A program made the position numbers and the translations under genes. The notes under the pieces are model-generated. The model saw only the letters and a program-made list of their open reading frames with translations, was not told the origin of the DNA and did no database searches. From Candidatus Hydrogenedentes bacterium UBA2224 (lineage in GTDB: Bacteria > Hydrogenedentota > Hydrogenedentia > Hydrogenedentales > SLHB01), in NCBI GenBank assembly GCA_002348185.1, contig DDYW01000121.1, positions 1 to 19,293 of the forward strand: 19,293 nucleotides of DNA. Reading direction: 5' to 3'. Shown piece after piece: positions 1 through 8,034 of the stretch; position 1 is the first letter of the stretch, and each line of letters begins with the position of its first letter.

Positions 1-364
1 GTCCAAAAAATGGGGGCAACTTCAAGGACGCTGGCGGCCATGCGGCGCCGCGGCGTTTTTGGAGCAATTGGAATCGCCCTTACCCCGAACCCTCCGCCCC
101 GGACGCGCGGCCGCAGTGCCATAACGAACAAAAAGAGTCCAAGAAAATGAGGAACATCACGGAAGATCGTGGGCTGTTCCTGAATTCTTCGCGGCTCCAT
201 GGCCTACGATTTCTCTCACTCAAACGGGTACAATTCTCGGGAAACAGGCCAATTGAGTTCTCGACGGACGTCGCCGCGTTCTTCGTGCGATTCCAAACTG
301 GAAATCCCCGCTAATCAAGTCTGTGATAGACTTTCAACACGTCTAGACTTACTGGAGATACGCG
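1..364. other. Non-coding or degenerate leader region upstream of the first gene
   Basis: I see no convincing gene here. A frame starting at base 3 stays open to a TAA at 312-314 and contains an ATG at 147 (55 codons), but it has no ribosome binding site and no recognisable composition. A GC-rich palindromic patch at 34-55 followed by five T (56-60) could be the remains of a terminator for a gene left of the window; its stem is short and offset from the T run. The left arm of a long inverted repeat occupies 183-251. Confidence 0.5.
183..251 (+). repeat. Left arm of a 69-bp inverted repeat flanking the first gene
   Basis: Bases 183-251 match the reverse complement of 1036-1104 without gaps at 57 of 69 positions by my hand count. 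The core 197-232 matches 1055-1090 at 35 of 36, the single difference being at base 206. In frame 3 (codons starting at 183, 186 and so on) four of the differences outside the two ends (206, 233, 242, 251) are A/G changes at third codon positions. Both copies can be read as a peptide containing RLHGLRFLSLKRVQ. The arm ends about 110 bp before the start codon of the enclosed gene. Confidence 0.85.
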
Positions 365-1024
365 ATGAGCGAAAACGTCCAACGCACCGAAAGGCCCAAG
401 AAGGAAAAGCATCGATTGGGATGCCTGCACGTGTTCGGGGTTGTGCTGCTCGCGGTACTCGTGGCCATCGGTCTAGCGGCCTTCTGGGTGAAGCACAACG
501 TCTACGCCGACCGCTTGGAGCCGACCCACTTGAACGAGGAGGAGGAGCGCGTGCTGGAAGCCAAGATGGCGCGCCTGGAAGAGACGAAGACCGGAGGCCT
601 GCAACCGGAGCCATACAGTGAGGCAGGCGCGAAACGTGAGATCGACATCACGGAGAAGGAACTGAACGGCCTCATCGCGAGGAACCCGGAATGGGCCGAT
701 CGGATCGCTATTGATCTCGCGGACGACCTCGTCAGCCTCACGGTGCTCATCCCAATGGATGAAGAGATTCCCATCGTTGGCGGCACGACGGCCCGTATCC
801 GTACGGGCATCGCTCTGCGCTATGAAGATGGCCGCCCGGTCGTCATTATTAAGGGCGTCAGCATCGGCGGCATCCCCCTGCCCAGCGCGTGGATTGGGGA
901 CATCAAGAACCGCGACTTGGTCTCCGAGTTCGGTGGCGAAGGGGGCTTCTGGAACCAATTCGCCAAAGGCGTCGACGACATGGAAGTCACCGAAGGACGC
1001 CTGCGGCTGAAGCTGAAGGAGTAG
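365..1024 (+). CDS. Membrane-anchored protein of unknown family (219 aa)
   Basis: I do not recognise a named family. The start is the ATG at 365, with GGAGA 7 nt upstream. A charged N-terminus (residues 1-17, several Lys/Arg) precedes one hydrophobic segment at about 19-41. A short Glu-rich stretch (57-75), probably helical, then leads to a C-terminal domain from about residue 93, so the predicted topology is N-in with the bulk of the protein outside the membrane. The C-terminal domain begins ITEKELNGLI (95-104) and continues NPEW. It is recognisably related to the C-terminal part of the protein at 17881-18681, which has the same order: transmembrane segment, acidic linker, SE/TE-x-x-[LI]-N-x-L-I, PEW, beta-rich domain. 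The gene lies alone between the arms of a 69-bp inverted repeat and is not in an operon with recognisable neighbours. That it is a real gene rests on the ribosome binding site, the protein-like sequence and the second homologue. Its function is unknown. Confidence 0.85.
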   Translation: MSENVQRTERPKKEKHRLGCLHVFGVVLLAVLVAIGLAAFWVKHNVYADRLEPTHLNEEEERVLEAKMARLEETKTGGLQPEPYSEAGAKREIDITEKELNGLIARNPEWADRIAIDLADDLVSLTVLIPMDEEIPIVGGTTARIRTGIALRYEDGRPVVIIKGVSIGGIPLPSAWIGDIKNRDLVSEFGGEGGFWNQFAKGVDDMEVTEGRLRLKLKE

Positions 1025-1035
1025 CTTAACCCAGG

Positions 1036-1104
1036 CGGCCTGCCCCCCGAAATCTGTACCCGTTTGAGTGAGAGAAATCGCAGGCCATGGAGCCGGGGAG
1101 GACT
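1036..1104 (-). repeat. Right arm of the 69-bp inverted repeat
   Basis: This is the reverse-complement partner of 183-251. It begins 12 bp after the stop codon of the enclosed gene. The core 1055-1090 is almost identical to the left core; similarity falls off on both sides and is lost beyond about 1104 and below 1036. I see no clear target-site duplication just outside the two arms. Confidence 0.85.
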
Positions 1105-1263
1105 CTCGGACGAAGGAAAAGCGGTGCAGCGAAGAGCAGGTCGCGCGAATCGTGTGGAAGGTGGACGCAGGGAGGCCGGATACAAAGGTCTGCCGCGGGC
1201 AAGGGGGCTGAGCCGTCCCTTTTACAGAAATGGTTGCATTTTGGTCACAATTCATCCAGGTGG

Positions 1264-1307
1264 GAAAGAAAACGCCAAGGACTTATTGGGCGGAAGTCCT
1301 TGGCGTT
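1264..1307 (-). terminator. Intrinsic terminator of the tRNA-Glu gene
   Basis: A perfect 14-bp inverted repeat (1271-1284 with 1294-1307) has a 9-nt loop. On the minus strand it is followed by TTTTCTTTC (1264-1272), the classic GC stem plus U-tract. It lies just past the 3' end of the minus-strand tRNA at 1321, so it most likely ends that transcript. Confidence 0.88.
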
Positions 1308-1320
1308 ATGGGCATTAGAA

Positions 1321-1398
<78 letters not shown>

Positions 1399-1512
1399 AC
1401 CGAGTATCGAACGTAAAGAATGCGCGGCACCCGCGTAGGCGGTGTCGCGCGACAGCCAGAAATGTATACCATATGGCGGGCGGCGAATTCAAATTTGCGC
1501 CGGGCGGTTCAC

Positions 1513-1542
1513 TTGCGAAGGCGGCGCGGGCCCCGTTACCAT
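1513..1542 (+). promoter_or_regulatory. Candidate sigma70-like promoter for the FAD oxidoreductase
   Basis: TTGCGA (1513-1518) is followed after 18 nt by TACCAT (1537-1542). This predicts transcription from about 1549 and a leader of roughly 38 nt before the GTG at 1587. Six similar TTG-17/18 pairs occur before other genes in the window, which supports it weakly; it is a pattern match only. Confidence 0.4.
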
Positions 1543-1586
1543 GCGTTTCAGGGTTGTACATTTCACGTAACGCGAGGGAGCACGCC

Positions 1587-3872
1587 GTGCGAATCTCAGG
1601 GGCAATCGTTCTTGTCGCCGCGTGTGCGGCGTCCGCCGGGGCCCAGACGGTCTTTGTCGAGGCGGAGAGTTTTGAGGAACCGGGCGGCTGGGTCGTCGAT
1701 CAGCAGTCGATGGACCAGATGGGGTCGCCGTATCTGCTTGCGCACGGCCTGGGCGAGCCGGTCGGGGACGCCGCCACGGACGTCACGTTCCCCGAACCGG
1801 GCGTCTATCGTGTGTGGGTGCGGACGCGTGACTGGGCGGCGCCGTTTGGCGCTTCGGACGCGCCGGGCCGGTTCCAGGTATGGGTCGATGGCGTGCCGCT
1901 GGACACGGTCTTCGGGACGGAAGGCGCGGCCTGGCACTGGCAGGATGGGGGCACGGTGGAAATCGCCGGGACGACCGTTCGGCTGGCGTTTCGCGACCTT
2001 ACGGGCTTTGAGGGGCGCTGTGACGCGCTGCTCTTCACAAAGGACACGGCGCTTTTGCCGCCTGATGACGGCGAGGCGTTGGTGGCGTTCCGCCGGGAAC
2101 GGCTCGGCCTGCCGGAACGGCCGCAGGACGCGGGCCGGTTTGATCTGGTCGTGGTGGGTGGCGGGATTGCGGGCACCTGCGCGGCGGTATCGGCGGCCCG
2201 GCTCGGTTTGAACGTCGCGCTGGTGCAGGACCGGCCCGTGCTGGGGGGCAACAACAGTTCCGAGGTGCGGGTGCATCTTCAGGGCAAGACCAACCTGCCG
2301 CCGTACCCGGCGCTGGGCAATCTGGTGCGCGAACTGGATTCGGGCATGTCGGGCAACGCCCGGCCGCCGGAGAATTATAACGACGCGAAAAAGCTGGGTG
2401 TGGCCACCGCGGAGCCGAAGCTCGCCCTGTTTCTCAACATGCACGCGTACCGGACGGAGATGGCCGGCGACAGCATCGCCGCGGTGCTCGCGAAGGACAC
2501 GCGCACGGGGCAGGAATGGCGGTTTCCGGCGCGGTGGTTCGCCGATTGCACAGGCGACGGAACGCTAGGGTTCCTGGCGGGGGCGGAGTACCGCATGGGG
2601 CGCGAGAGTCGCGCCGAAACCGGGGAAGCGCTGGCCCCGGAGCAGCCCGACGCCCTGACGATGGGCTCGTCGGTGATGTGGTATTCGGCGGAAACGGAGG
2701 CGCCGTCGCCGTTCCCCGAGTGCCCGTGGGCGGAGGCGTTCACCGAGGACACGGCGCAGAAGGTCACGACGGGCAACTGGAACTGGGAAACCGGCATGAA
2801 CCGCAACCAGGTGACCGAGATCGAGCAGATCCGCGACCACGCCCTGCGGGTGATTTACGGAAACTGGGCGTTCCTGAAGAACCACAGCGCGGACAAGGAG
2901 CAGTATGCCCACCGCAAACTCGACTGGGTAGCGTATGTGGCGGGAAAACGCGAATCGCGCCGTCTGCTGGGCGACGTCGTGCTGCAGCAGCAGGACATCG
3001 AGTTCCGGCGCGAGTTTGAAGACGCGTGCGTGACCACCACCTGGACCATCGACCTGCATTATCCCGAGCCCAAAAACACAGAACAGTTTCCGGGGCGGGA
3101 ATTCCGGTCCATCGCGGAACAGAAGGAGATCGTGCCGTACCCGATCCCGTACCGGTGCCTGTATTCGCGCAACATCGAGAACCTGTTCATGGCCGGGCGC
3201 AACATTTCGGTCACGCACGTCGCGCTGGGCACGATCCGCGTCATGCGCACCGGGGGCATGATGGGCGAGGTGGTGGGCATGGCCGCGTCGCTGTGCCGGA
3301 AACACGACACCACGCCGCGCGGCGTCTACGCGCACCATCTGGGGGAACTCCAGGGGCTGATGCAGGCGGGGGTGGGCCAGTCGCCCCGGGAAGCGGTGCT
3401 CCAGCCGCCGCCCTGGCGCGACGCCGCCGGGCCCAACCTCGCCCTGGCCGCGTCGGTGACGGTTTCGAGCACGCTCGATCCGGCGCAGTATCCCCCGGCG
3501 CACATCAATGACGGGATCATCGACCTCGACAACAGCAGCAGCCGCTGGTGCAGCGCCCGCGAAGGCATTCCCCACACCGTCGATTTCCGCTGGGAGACCC
3601 CGCAGACCATCAACGCGGCGCGGATCGTGTCCGGGTGGCGTATCGGACCCTTCGACATTCAGGGATGTGTGGAAGCGTTCGCGTTGCAGGTGTTGAAAGA
3701 GGGCGTCTGGCGCGACATCCCGGGAACGGCAATGACCAACAACACCGAACACGACTGGCACGCGCGGTTTGACCCCGTGACGGCCGGCCGGCTGCGGCTC
3801 GAGATCCGCGCCGCCGAGGGAGACCTGGCACGGATATTCGAGGTCGAGCTGTTCAATCTCCCGAAGGAATAA
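1587..3872 (+). CDS. Exported FAD-dependent oxidoreductase with carbohydrate-binding-like modules (761 aa)
   Basis: This is probably a secreted flavoprotein acting on a sugar or polysaccharide-derived substrate; the actual substrate is unknown. The GTG at 1587 is chosen because GAGGGAG lies 9-15 nt upstream and because it gives a clean Sec-type signal peptide ending ASAGAQ (about residues 1-19). Starting further upstream at 1473 would add 38 residues and bury the signal. Domain order: a beta-rich N-terminal module beginning VFVEAESF (about 20-155), resembling CBM6/CBM35-type modules; an FAD-binding domain of the FAD_oxidored (PF12831) type with the Rossmann motif FDLVVVGGGIAG at 185-196 followed by GGNNSSEVR; and a C-terminal discoidin (F5/8 type C)-like module from about 617 beginning NLALAASV. 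Such proteins are often annotated 'FAD-dependent oxidoreductase' or, misleadingly, 'xanthan lyase'. The next gene starts 214 bp downstream and is also an exported glycan enzyme. The signal looks Sec-type rather than Tat, which is unusual for an FAD protein. Confidence 0.88.
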   Translation: MRISGAIVLVAACAASAGAQTVFVEAESFEEPGGWVVDQQSMDQMGSPYLLAHGLGEPVGDAATDVTFPEPGVYRVWVRTRDWAAPFGASDAPGRFQVWVDGVPLDTVFGTEGAAWHWQDGGTVEIAGTTVRLAFRDLTGFEGRCDALLFTKDTALLPPDDGEALVAFRRERLGLPERPQDAGRFDLVVVGGGIAGTCAAVSAARLGLNVALVQDRPVLGGNNSSEVRVHLQGKTNLPPYPALGNLVRELDSGMSGNARPPENYNDAKKLGVATAEPKLALFLNMHAYRTEMAGDSIAAVLAKDTRTGQEWRFPARWFADCTGDGTLGFLAGAEYRMGRESRAETGEALAPEQPDALTMGSSVMWYSAETEAPSPFPECPWAEAFTEDTAQKVTTGNWNWETGMNRNQVTEIEQIRDHALRVIYGNWAFLKNHSADKEQYAHRKLDWVAYVAGKRESRRLLGDVVLQQQDIEFRREFEDACVTTTWTIDLHYPEPKNTEQFPGREFRSIAEQKEIVPYPIPYRCLYSRNIENLFMAGRNISVTHVALGTIRVMRTGGMMGEVVGMAASLCRKHDTTPRGVYAHHLGELQGLMQAGVGQSPREAVLQPPPWRDAAGPNLALAASVTVSSTLDPAQYPPAHINDGIIDLDNSSSRWCSAREGIPHTVDFRWETPQTINAARIVSGWRIGPFDIQGCVEAFALQVLKEGVWRDIPGTAMTNNTEHDWHARFDPVTAGRLRLEIRAAEGDLARIFEVELFNLPKE

Positions 3873-4086
3873 GTGAAATCACGGGCTTCAGCGGGCGGCA
3901 TCCGGCCCGGCCGGCCGGCGTGTTCAAACGGCGCGGGGTCGCCCCGTGCTGGATGCGGCGGGTCTCTATGCCGTGGTAAGGTAGTTGGCGACGCTATAGA
4001 GGGTACAGAGGGCATGGCACGCGGGTGCGCCGGCACGGCGCAACCCGGGCAGACCAGGCCCCATCAGCCGAGAGAGGGGAATTATC

Positions 4087-6771
4087 GTGTTTACTGCAAT
4101 GCTGATTCTGTCGATGGGCTTTTCGGGGATTCCGGAGGCGCCGGTGGCCGCATGGGAGTTCAACTCGCCCGAAGAGGTGCAGCCCTGGCGGGCCAACAGC
4201 CACATGAACCAGGTCACGGCCGAGAACGGCATCCTGGCATGCGACACCATTGACTGGGATCCGTTCTTCACGTATTCCAAGGCCGAACTCGCCACCAGCC
4301 CGTCCCAATTCGTGGTCCTCCGCATCCGCGCCAGCAAGGCGGGCGAAGGACAGCTTTTCTGGACCGCCAAAACCGAGGGGCAGTATGGCGGGTTCGATCC
4401 GTCGAAGGTGACGAGTTTCACGGTGGAAGAGCCGGATGTCTGGCAGGAAATCGTCCTCCTCCCGTTCTGGCACGCCGAGGGCACGCTCCGGCAATTCCGG
4501 CTCGACCTCTACGAAGGCGCCCATTTCGAAGTCGACTGGCTTCGCGTCTATGACCGGGCCGAAGGCGCCGCGCCGGCCGGCGACACCTACCGCTGGGACT
4601 TCGAGGACGGCGGAGAGGCCTGGCGGCTGTGGCCCGGAAGCCGCACGCTCGTGTCTCCTCCTCTTCACCTGAACGTGGGGGAAAAAGGGTGGGTTTCGCT
4701 CACGATCAAAGCCGATGTGGCCACGACGGCATCGCTGTTCTGGGCCAATTCGACCGGGTTCGGGTCGCATGCGCTGAGTTTCGAGGTGCCCGCATCAGCC
4801 GATTTCCGGGTCTGCGACATCGAACTTCAGGGCGAATCCACCTGGCGTGATGCCATCGCCGCGCTCGGCATTGAGGCTGCGCCCCAGTCCGGTTTCGCGG
4901 TGAAGGCGATCGAGATTTCCGAAAAACCCCTGGGCCCCGCGGACGTCCGCGTGCTCCATTTCGGATATGAGAACGGCGTCAACCGCGCGGAACGCGATTG
5001 CCTTGTCGCCGCCCATTTCGTGAACGACGGCGGCACGGCGTCGGCGCCCGTCGAAGCGCGCCTGGTCCTCCCGGACGGAATAACGCTCGTTGAAGGCGAC
5101 GCGATCCAGAGCCTGCCGGCGCTCGCGTTCCGGCAGCGGGCGACGCTGTCGTGGACGGTCCGGGCGAGCGTCCCCGGCACGCCGCGGATCACCCTCGATT
5201 TTCCGGAGAGCGCGCCCGTGGCCGACCAGACTGCCGTGCTTGAGGTCCTCGCTTCCATGCCTGTGCAAGCGGCGGAGTACGTGCCCGAACCCCGACCGGT
5301 GGCCACCGCGATCGACGTGTTCGCGTACTATTTTCCGGGCTGGGGTACGGACGTCAAATGGAATCCGATCCGCTTCGTCGACCCCGTCCGGAAGCCTCTG
5401 CTCGGCTACTACGACGAAGGCAAGCCGGAGGTGGTCGACTGGCAGATCAAGTGGGCCGTCGAGAACGGGATTAAGGGGTTTCTCGTGGACTGGTACTGGT
5501 CTGCCGGCAATCAGCACCTCACGCACTGGTTCGAGGCGTACCGCCAGGCGCGGTACCGCGACCAGCTTCAGGTCGCCATCATGTGGGCCAACCACAACGC
5601 TCCCAACACCCATTCCGCGGAAGACTGGCGCCAGGTAACCCGGGAATGGCTCGACAAGTACTTCAACCTCCCCGGGTACTACCGGATTGACGGCAAACCG
5701 GCCGTGTTCATCTGGGCGCCCGACAACATCCGCAACGATCTGGGCGGCACCGAGGCCGTGGCCCAATCCTTCGAGGAATCCCAGCAGATGGCCCGCGATG
5801 CCGGGTACGCGGGCATCACCTACGTCGCCATGGGGTACAACGTCTCGCGCGAACGTTCCGACACCCTCGCCAAAGAAGGGTACAGCGGTTTCTCCACATA
5901 TCATGAATGGGGCGATGCAGTAAAGCGGTCCCCGGTGCCCCATCGCGCCCAATTCAGCGACATCGCCGACACCACCGTCGCGGCGTGGGACGCCCACGAG
6001 GCCATTGCCGGCCCCCTGACCTACTACCCCGTGGCCGATACCGGATGGGACTCGCGCCCCTGGCATGGCCCCCGTTCGCTGGCGATACTCGGCAGGACGC
6101 CCGAACTCTTCGAGCGCATTCTCGGGGACCTCAAGGCCTGGGCCGGGGCCCACAACCGCGGCATGGTGATCCTGGCGCCGCTCAACGAATGGGGCGAAGG
6201 GAGCTACATCGAGCCCAACACGGAGTTCGGGTTCACGATGTACGAAGCGGTGCGCCGCGTCTTCGCCACCGGCGACCCGGCGTCCTGGCCGGTCAACATC
6301 GGCCCGGCCGACGTCGGGCGCGGTCCCTACGAGTTTCCCCCGCGCGTGGTGCGCAACGCCTGGGATTTCTCCGATGGGGCGCAGGAGTGGTCGGGGATGA
6401 TGGGCGTATCTCAGCTTGAAGCGCGGGACGGCGTGCTGCACTTCACGACGAGTTCGCAGGATCCGGCCATTCAGAGCGGCGCGCTCGGCCTGCAGGCCGC
6501 GCTGTACCCGCGCATGGTAATCGTCATGCAGGTCACCGGCGGGCCGGCCGGCGCGCTGGCCGGCCAGCTTTTCTGGTCCGAAACCGGCGCTGCGATTACC
6601 GAGAGTACCAGCGTGCGGTTCCCGCTGTACAGCGACGGCGCCGTGCACACCTACACCCTGGATCTCGGCGCTCATCCCCGGTGGCGCGGCGAGATCACGT
6701 CGCTGCGCTTCGATCCGTGCGACAAACCCGGCGTTGCCGTCGCCATCGACGAGATCCGCCTGGAGAAATAG
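4087..6771 (+). CDS. Exported WbsX/GH99-like glycoside hydrolase with three beta-sandwich-like modules (894 aa)
   Basis: This is likely a glycan-active hydrolase of the WbsX/glycoside hydrolase 99-like group; GH99 enzymes are endo-alpha-mannosidases. The GTG at 4087 has AGGGGA 6 nt upstream; the first 20 or so residues are hydrophobic and may be a signal peptide, although no positive charge precedes them. Visible parts: module 1 (about 23-157, QLFW at 89-92), module 2 (about 168-282, SLFW at 216-219), an Ig/CARDB-like stretch (about 287-385), the catalytic region (about 411-725) starting VFAYYFPGWG, and module 3 (about 757-894, QLFW at 827-830). The motif LNEWGEGSYIEP at 699-710 puts two glutamates (E701, E704) three residues apart, as in the catalytic pair of GH99. 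The three modules appear to be homologous repeats. The gene sits between an exported oxidoreductase and a sugar-type dehydrogenase, fitting a saccharide-use locus. The substrate cannot be read from sequence. Confidence 0.87.
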   Translation: MFTAMLILSMGFSGIPEAPVAAWEFNSPEEVQPWRANSHMNQVTAENGILACDTIDWDPFFTYSKAELATSPSQFVVLRIRASKAGEGQLFWTAKTEGQYGGFDPSKVTSFTVEEPDVWQEIVLLPFWHAEGTLRQFRLDLYEGAHFEVDWLRVYDRAEGAAPAGDTYRWDFEDGGEAWRLWPGSRTLVSPPLHLNVGEKGWVSLTIKADVATTASLFWANSTGFGSHALSFEVPASADFRVCDIELQGESTWRDAIAALGIEAAPQSGFAVKAIEISEKPLGPADVRVLHFGYENGVNRAERDCLVAAHFVNDGGTASAPVEARLVLPDGITLVEGDAIQSLPALAFRQRATLSWTVRASVPGTPRITLDFPESAPVADQTAVLEVLASMPVQAAEYVPEPRPVATAIDVFAYYFPGWGTDVKWNPIRFVDPVRKPLLGYYDEGKPEVVDWQIKWAVENGIKGFLVDWYWSAGNQHLTHWFEAYRQARYRDQLQVAIMWANHNAPNTHSAEDWRQVTREWLDKYFNLPGYYRIDGKPAVFIWAPDNIRNDLGGTEAVAQSFEESQQMARDAGYAGITYVAMGYNVSRERSDTLAKEGYSGFSTYHEWGDAVKRSPVPHRAQFSDIADTTVAAWDAHEAIAGPLTYYPVADTGWDSRPWHGPRSLAILGRTPELFERILGDLKAWAGAHNRGMVILAPLNEWGEGSYIEPNTEFGFTMYEAVRRVFATGDPASWPVNIGPADVGRGPYEFPPRVVRNAWDFSDGAQEWSGMMGVSQLEARDGVLHFTTSSQDPAIQSGALGLQAALYPRMVIVMQVTGGPAGALAGQLFWSETGAAITESTSVRFPLYSDGAVHTYTLDLGAHPRWRGEITSLRFDPCDKPGVAVAIDEIRLEK

Positions 6772-6914
6772 CCCCCGGGAGGCCACTGGAACGGCCTTTC
6801 GAACGGGGTGGCTCAAGATGGGAAGAATGGGAAGATGACCGGCGCCCTCGAAGGTCCTTTCCAGTGTCATCGTCTCCAGCCGCTCCGGCCGGCGATTGGC
6901 GATTATGCCCCACG

Positions 6915-6944
6915 TTGCGTTTGCGGGGCTCCGACAGGTAGAGT
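6915..6944 (+). promoter_or_regulatory. Candidate promoter for the Gfo/Idh/MocA gene at 7008
   Basis: TTGCGT (6915-6920), an 18-nt spacer and TAGAGT (6939-6944) predict a start near 6951 and a leader of about 57 nt. Upstream, a weak 5-bp hairpin (6780-6784 with 6793-6797) follows the previous gene, so the two genes may be separate transcripts. Confidence 0.4.
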
Positions 6945-7007
6945 GCAGTCACGGCACACGGGTGCCCGCACAGCCAACACAGCCTGTGATCGCGGGAGGA
7001 GCGTATC

Positions 7008-8027
7008 GTGAGTCTGCGAATTGCCTTTGTCGGATTTCGTCATGCGCATATCCACGGACTCTACCATCTTGCGCGGAACCATGCCGGTCTCGAGCTTGTG
7101 GCGGCCTGCGAGGAAGACGCGGAGACGCGCGCCCGCCTCGCGGATTCCGGCATCACCATCACACACGACAGCTACAGCGCGATGCTCGATGACGTGCCCT
7201 GCGACGTCGTCGCGTGCGCCGACTATTTCGCCATCCACGCCGAGCGGGTCACCCAGGCGCTCGAACGCGGCAAACACGTCTTGTGCGACAAACCCCTCTG
7301 TGTCCATCTGGACGAATTGAACCGCATCGAAACGCTTGCCCGCGAGAAGGACCGCCGCGTGGGCTGCATGCTGGATCTGATCGACGGGGCGCCGTTTGTG
7401 ACCTTGCGCGACGTCATCCTTCGCGGCGAGATCGGCGACGTGCTCAGCATCACGATCCTCGGTCAGCACCCCCTGAACTACGGTTCGCGTCCGATGTGGT
7501 TCTTCGAGGAAGGCTGCCACGGCGGCACGATCAACGATATCGGCGTTCACGTGATCGACGCGCTGCCATGGCTCACCGGCCAGCCCATCGCGGAGATCAC
7601 GGCCGCCCGCGTGTGGAACGGCCGCGTCAAACAGCACCCCCACTTCGAAGACGGCGCGATGCTCCTGCTGAAACTCGCGAATGGATGCGGGGTCATGGCC
7701 GACCTCTCGTATTTCAGTCCCGACGCGGCGGGATATGACCTGCCTGCCTATTGGCGGTTCACCGTGACGGGCACGAAGGGCGCCGTGGAAGCGGGCGCCA
7801 ACCTCGGCACGGTCGCGCTATGGCCGGATGCCGAGGGCGGACCGCGTGAAATCGCCCTGCTGGCGCCGCGAACCGGCGGCTATCTTGACGATTTCCTCGC
7901 GGACATCGCGGGCCAGCCCGCGCCCGGCGGGCTCGACATGGCGCGGGTGTTTCGCAGCACGCGAATCAGCCTTCTCGCGCAGCGCGCGGCCACCGTCGGG
8001 CCGATACGCCTGAAAATCGACGCGTAA
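7008..8027 (+). CDS. Gfo/Idh/MocA family oxidoreductase, cytoplasmic (339 aa)
   Basis: This is a predicted NAD(P)-dependent dehydrogenase or dehydratase-like enzyme acting on a sugar, inositol or similar polyol; the substrate is unknown. The GTG at 7008 has GGGAGGAG just upstream and there is no signal peptide. The N-terminal Rossmann fold starts RIAFVGFRHAHIHG (4-17), an unusual version of the nucleotide-binding loop in which His and Arg occupy positions that are often Gly. CDKP (93-96) replaces the usual EKP and keeps the conserved Lys (K95). GGTINDIGVHVID places D177 and H181 where the family carries its D-x-x-x-H catalytic pair. The length is typical of the family. The gene ends 7 bp before the convergent stop of the second Gfo/Idh/MocA gene. 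It probably processes a product of the neighbouring exported enzymes, which is an inference from position only. Confidence 0.9.
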   Translation: MSLRIAFVGFRHAHIHGLYHLARNHAGLELVAACEEDAETRARLADSGITITHDSYSAMLDDVPCDVVACADYFAIHAERVTQALERGKHVLCDKPLCVHLDELNRIETLAREKDRRVGCMLDLIDGAPFVTLRDVILRGEIGDVLSITILGQHPLNYGSRPMWFFEEGCHGGTINDIGVHVIDALPWLTGQPIAEITAARVWNGRVKQHPHFEDGAMLLLKLANGCGVMADLSYFSPDAAGYDLPAYWRFTVTGTKGAVEAGANLGTVALWPDAEGGPREIALLAPRTGGYLDDFLADIAGQPAPGGLDMARVFRSTRISLLAQRAATVGPIRLKIDA

Positions 8028-8034
8028 GACCCGC

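Noticed and set aside
34..60. Intrinsic terminator at the left edge
   Set aside because: The stem is only about 5 bp and is separated from the T run by several GC bases; the upstream gene is not in the window, so it cannot be supported.
229..234. TACAAT in the left repeat arm as a -10 element for the gene at 365
   Set aside because: There is no -35 at the right distance and the right arm does not keep the hexamer (TACAGA), so it is probably chance.
147..314. Small plus-strand open frame (55 codons) containing the left repeat arm
   Set aside because: It has no Shine-Dalgarno and no recognisable sequence; the shared peptide with the right arm can be explained by the DNA repeat alone. Kept as a note in the inverted-repeat finding.
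1399..1480. Promoter of the tRNA-Glu gene
   Set aside because: Several AT-containing hexamers occur on the minus strand (TACGTT, GATACT) but none has a matching -35; not called.
4795..6870. Minus-strand open frame of 691 codons opposite the GH99-like gene
   Set aside because: It is a GC-driven shadow: no ribosome binding site and Arg/Gly/His-rich composition, while the plus-strand frame has clear family motifs.
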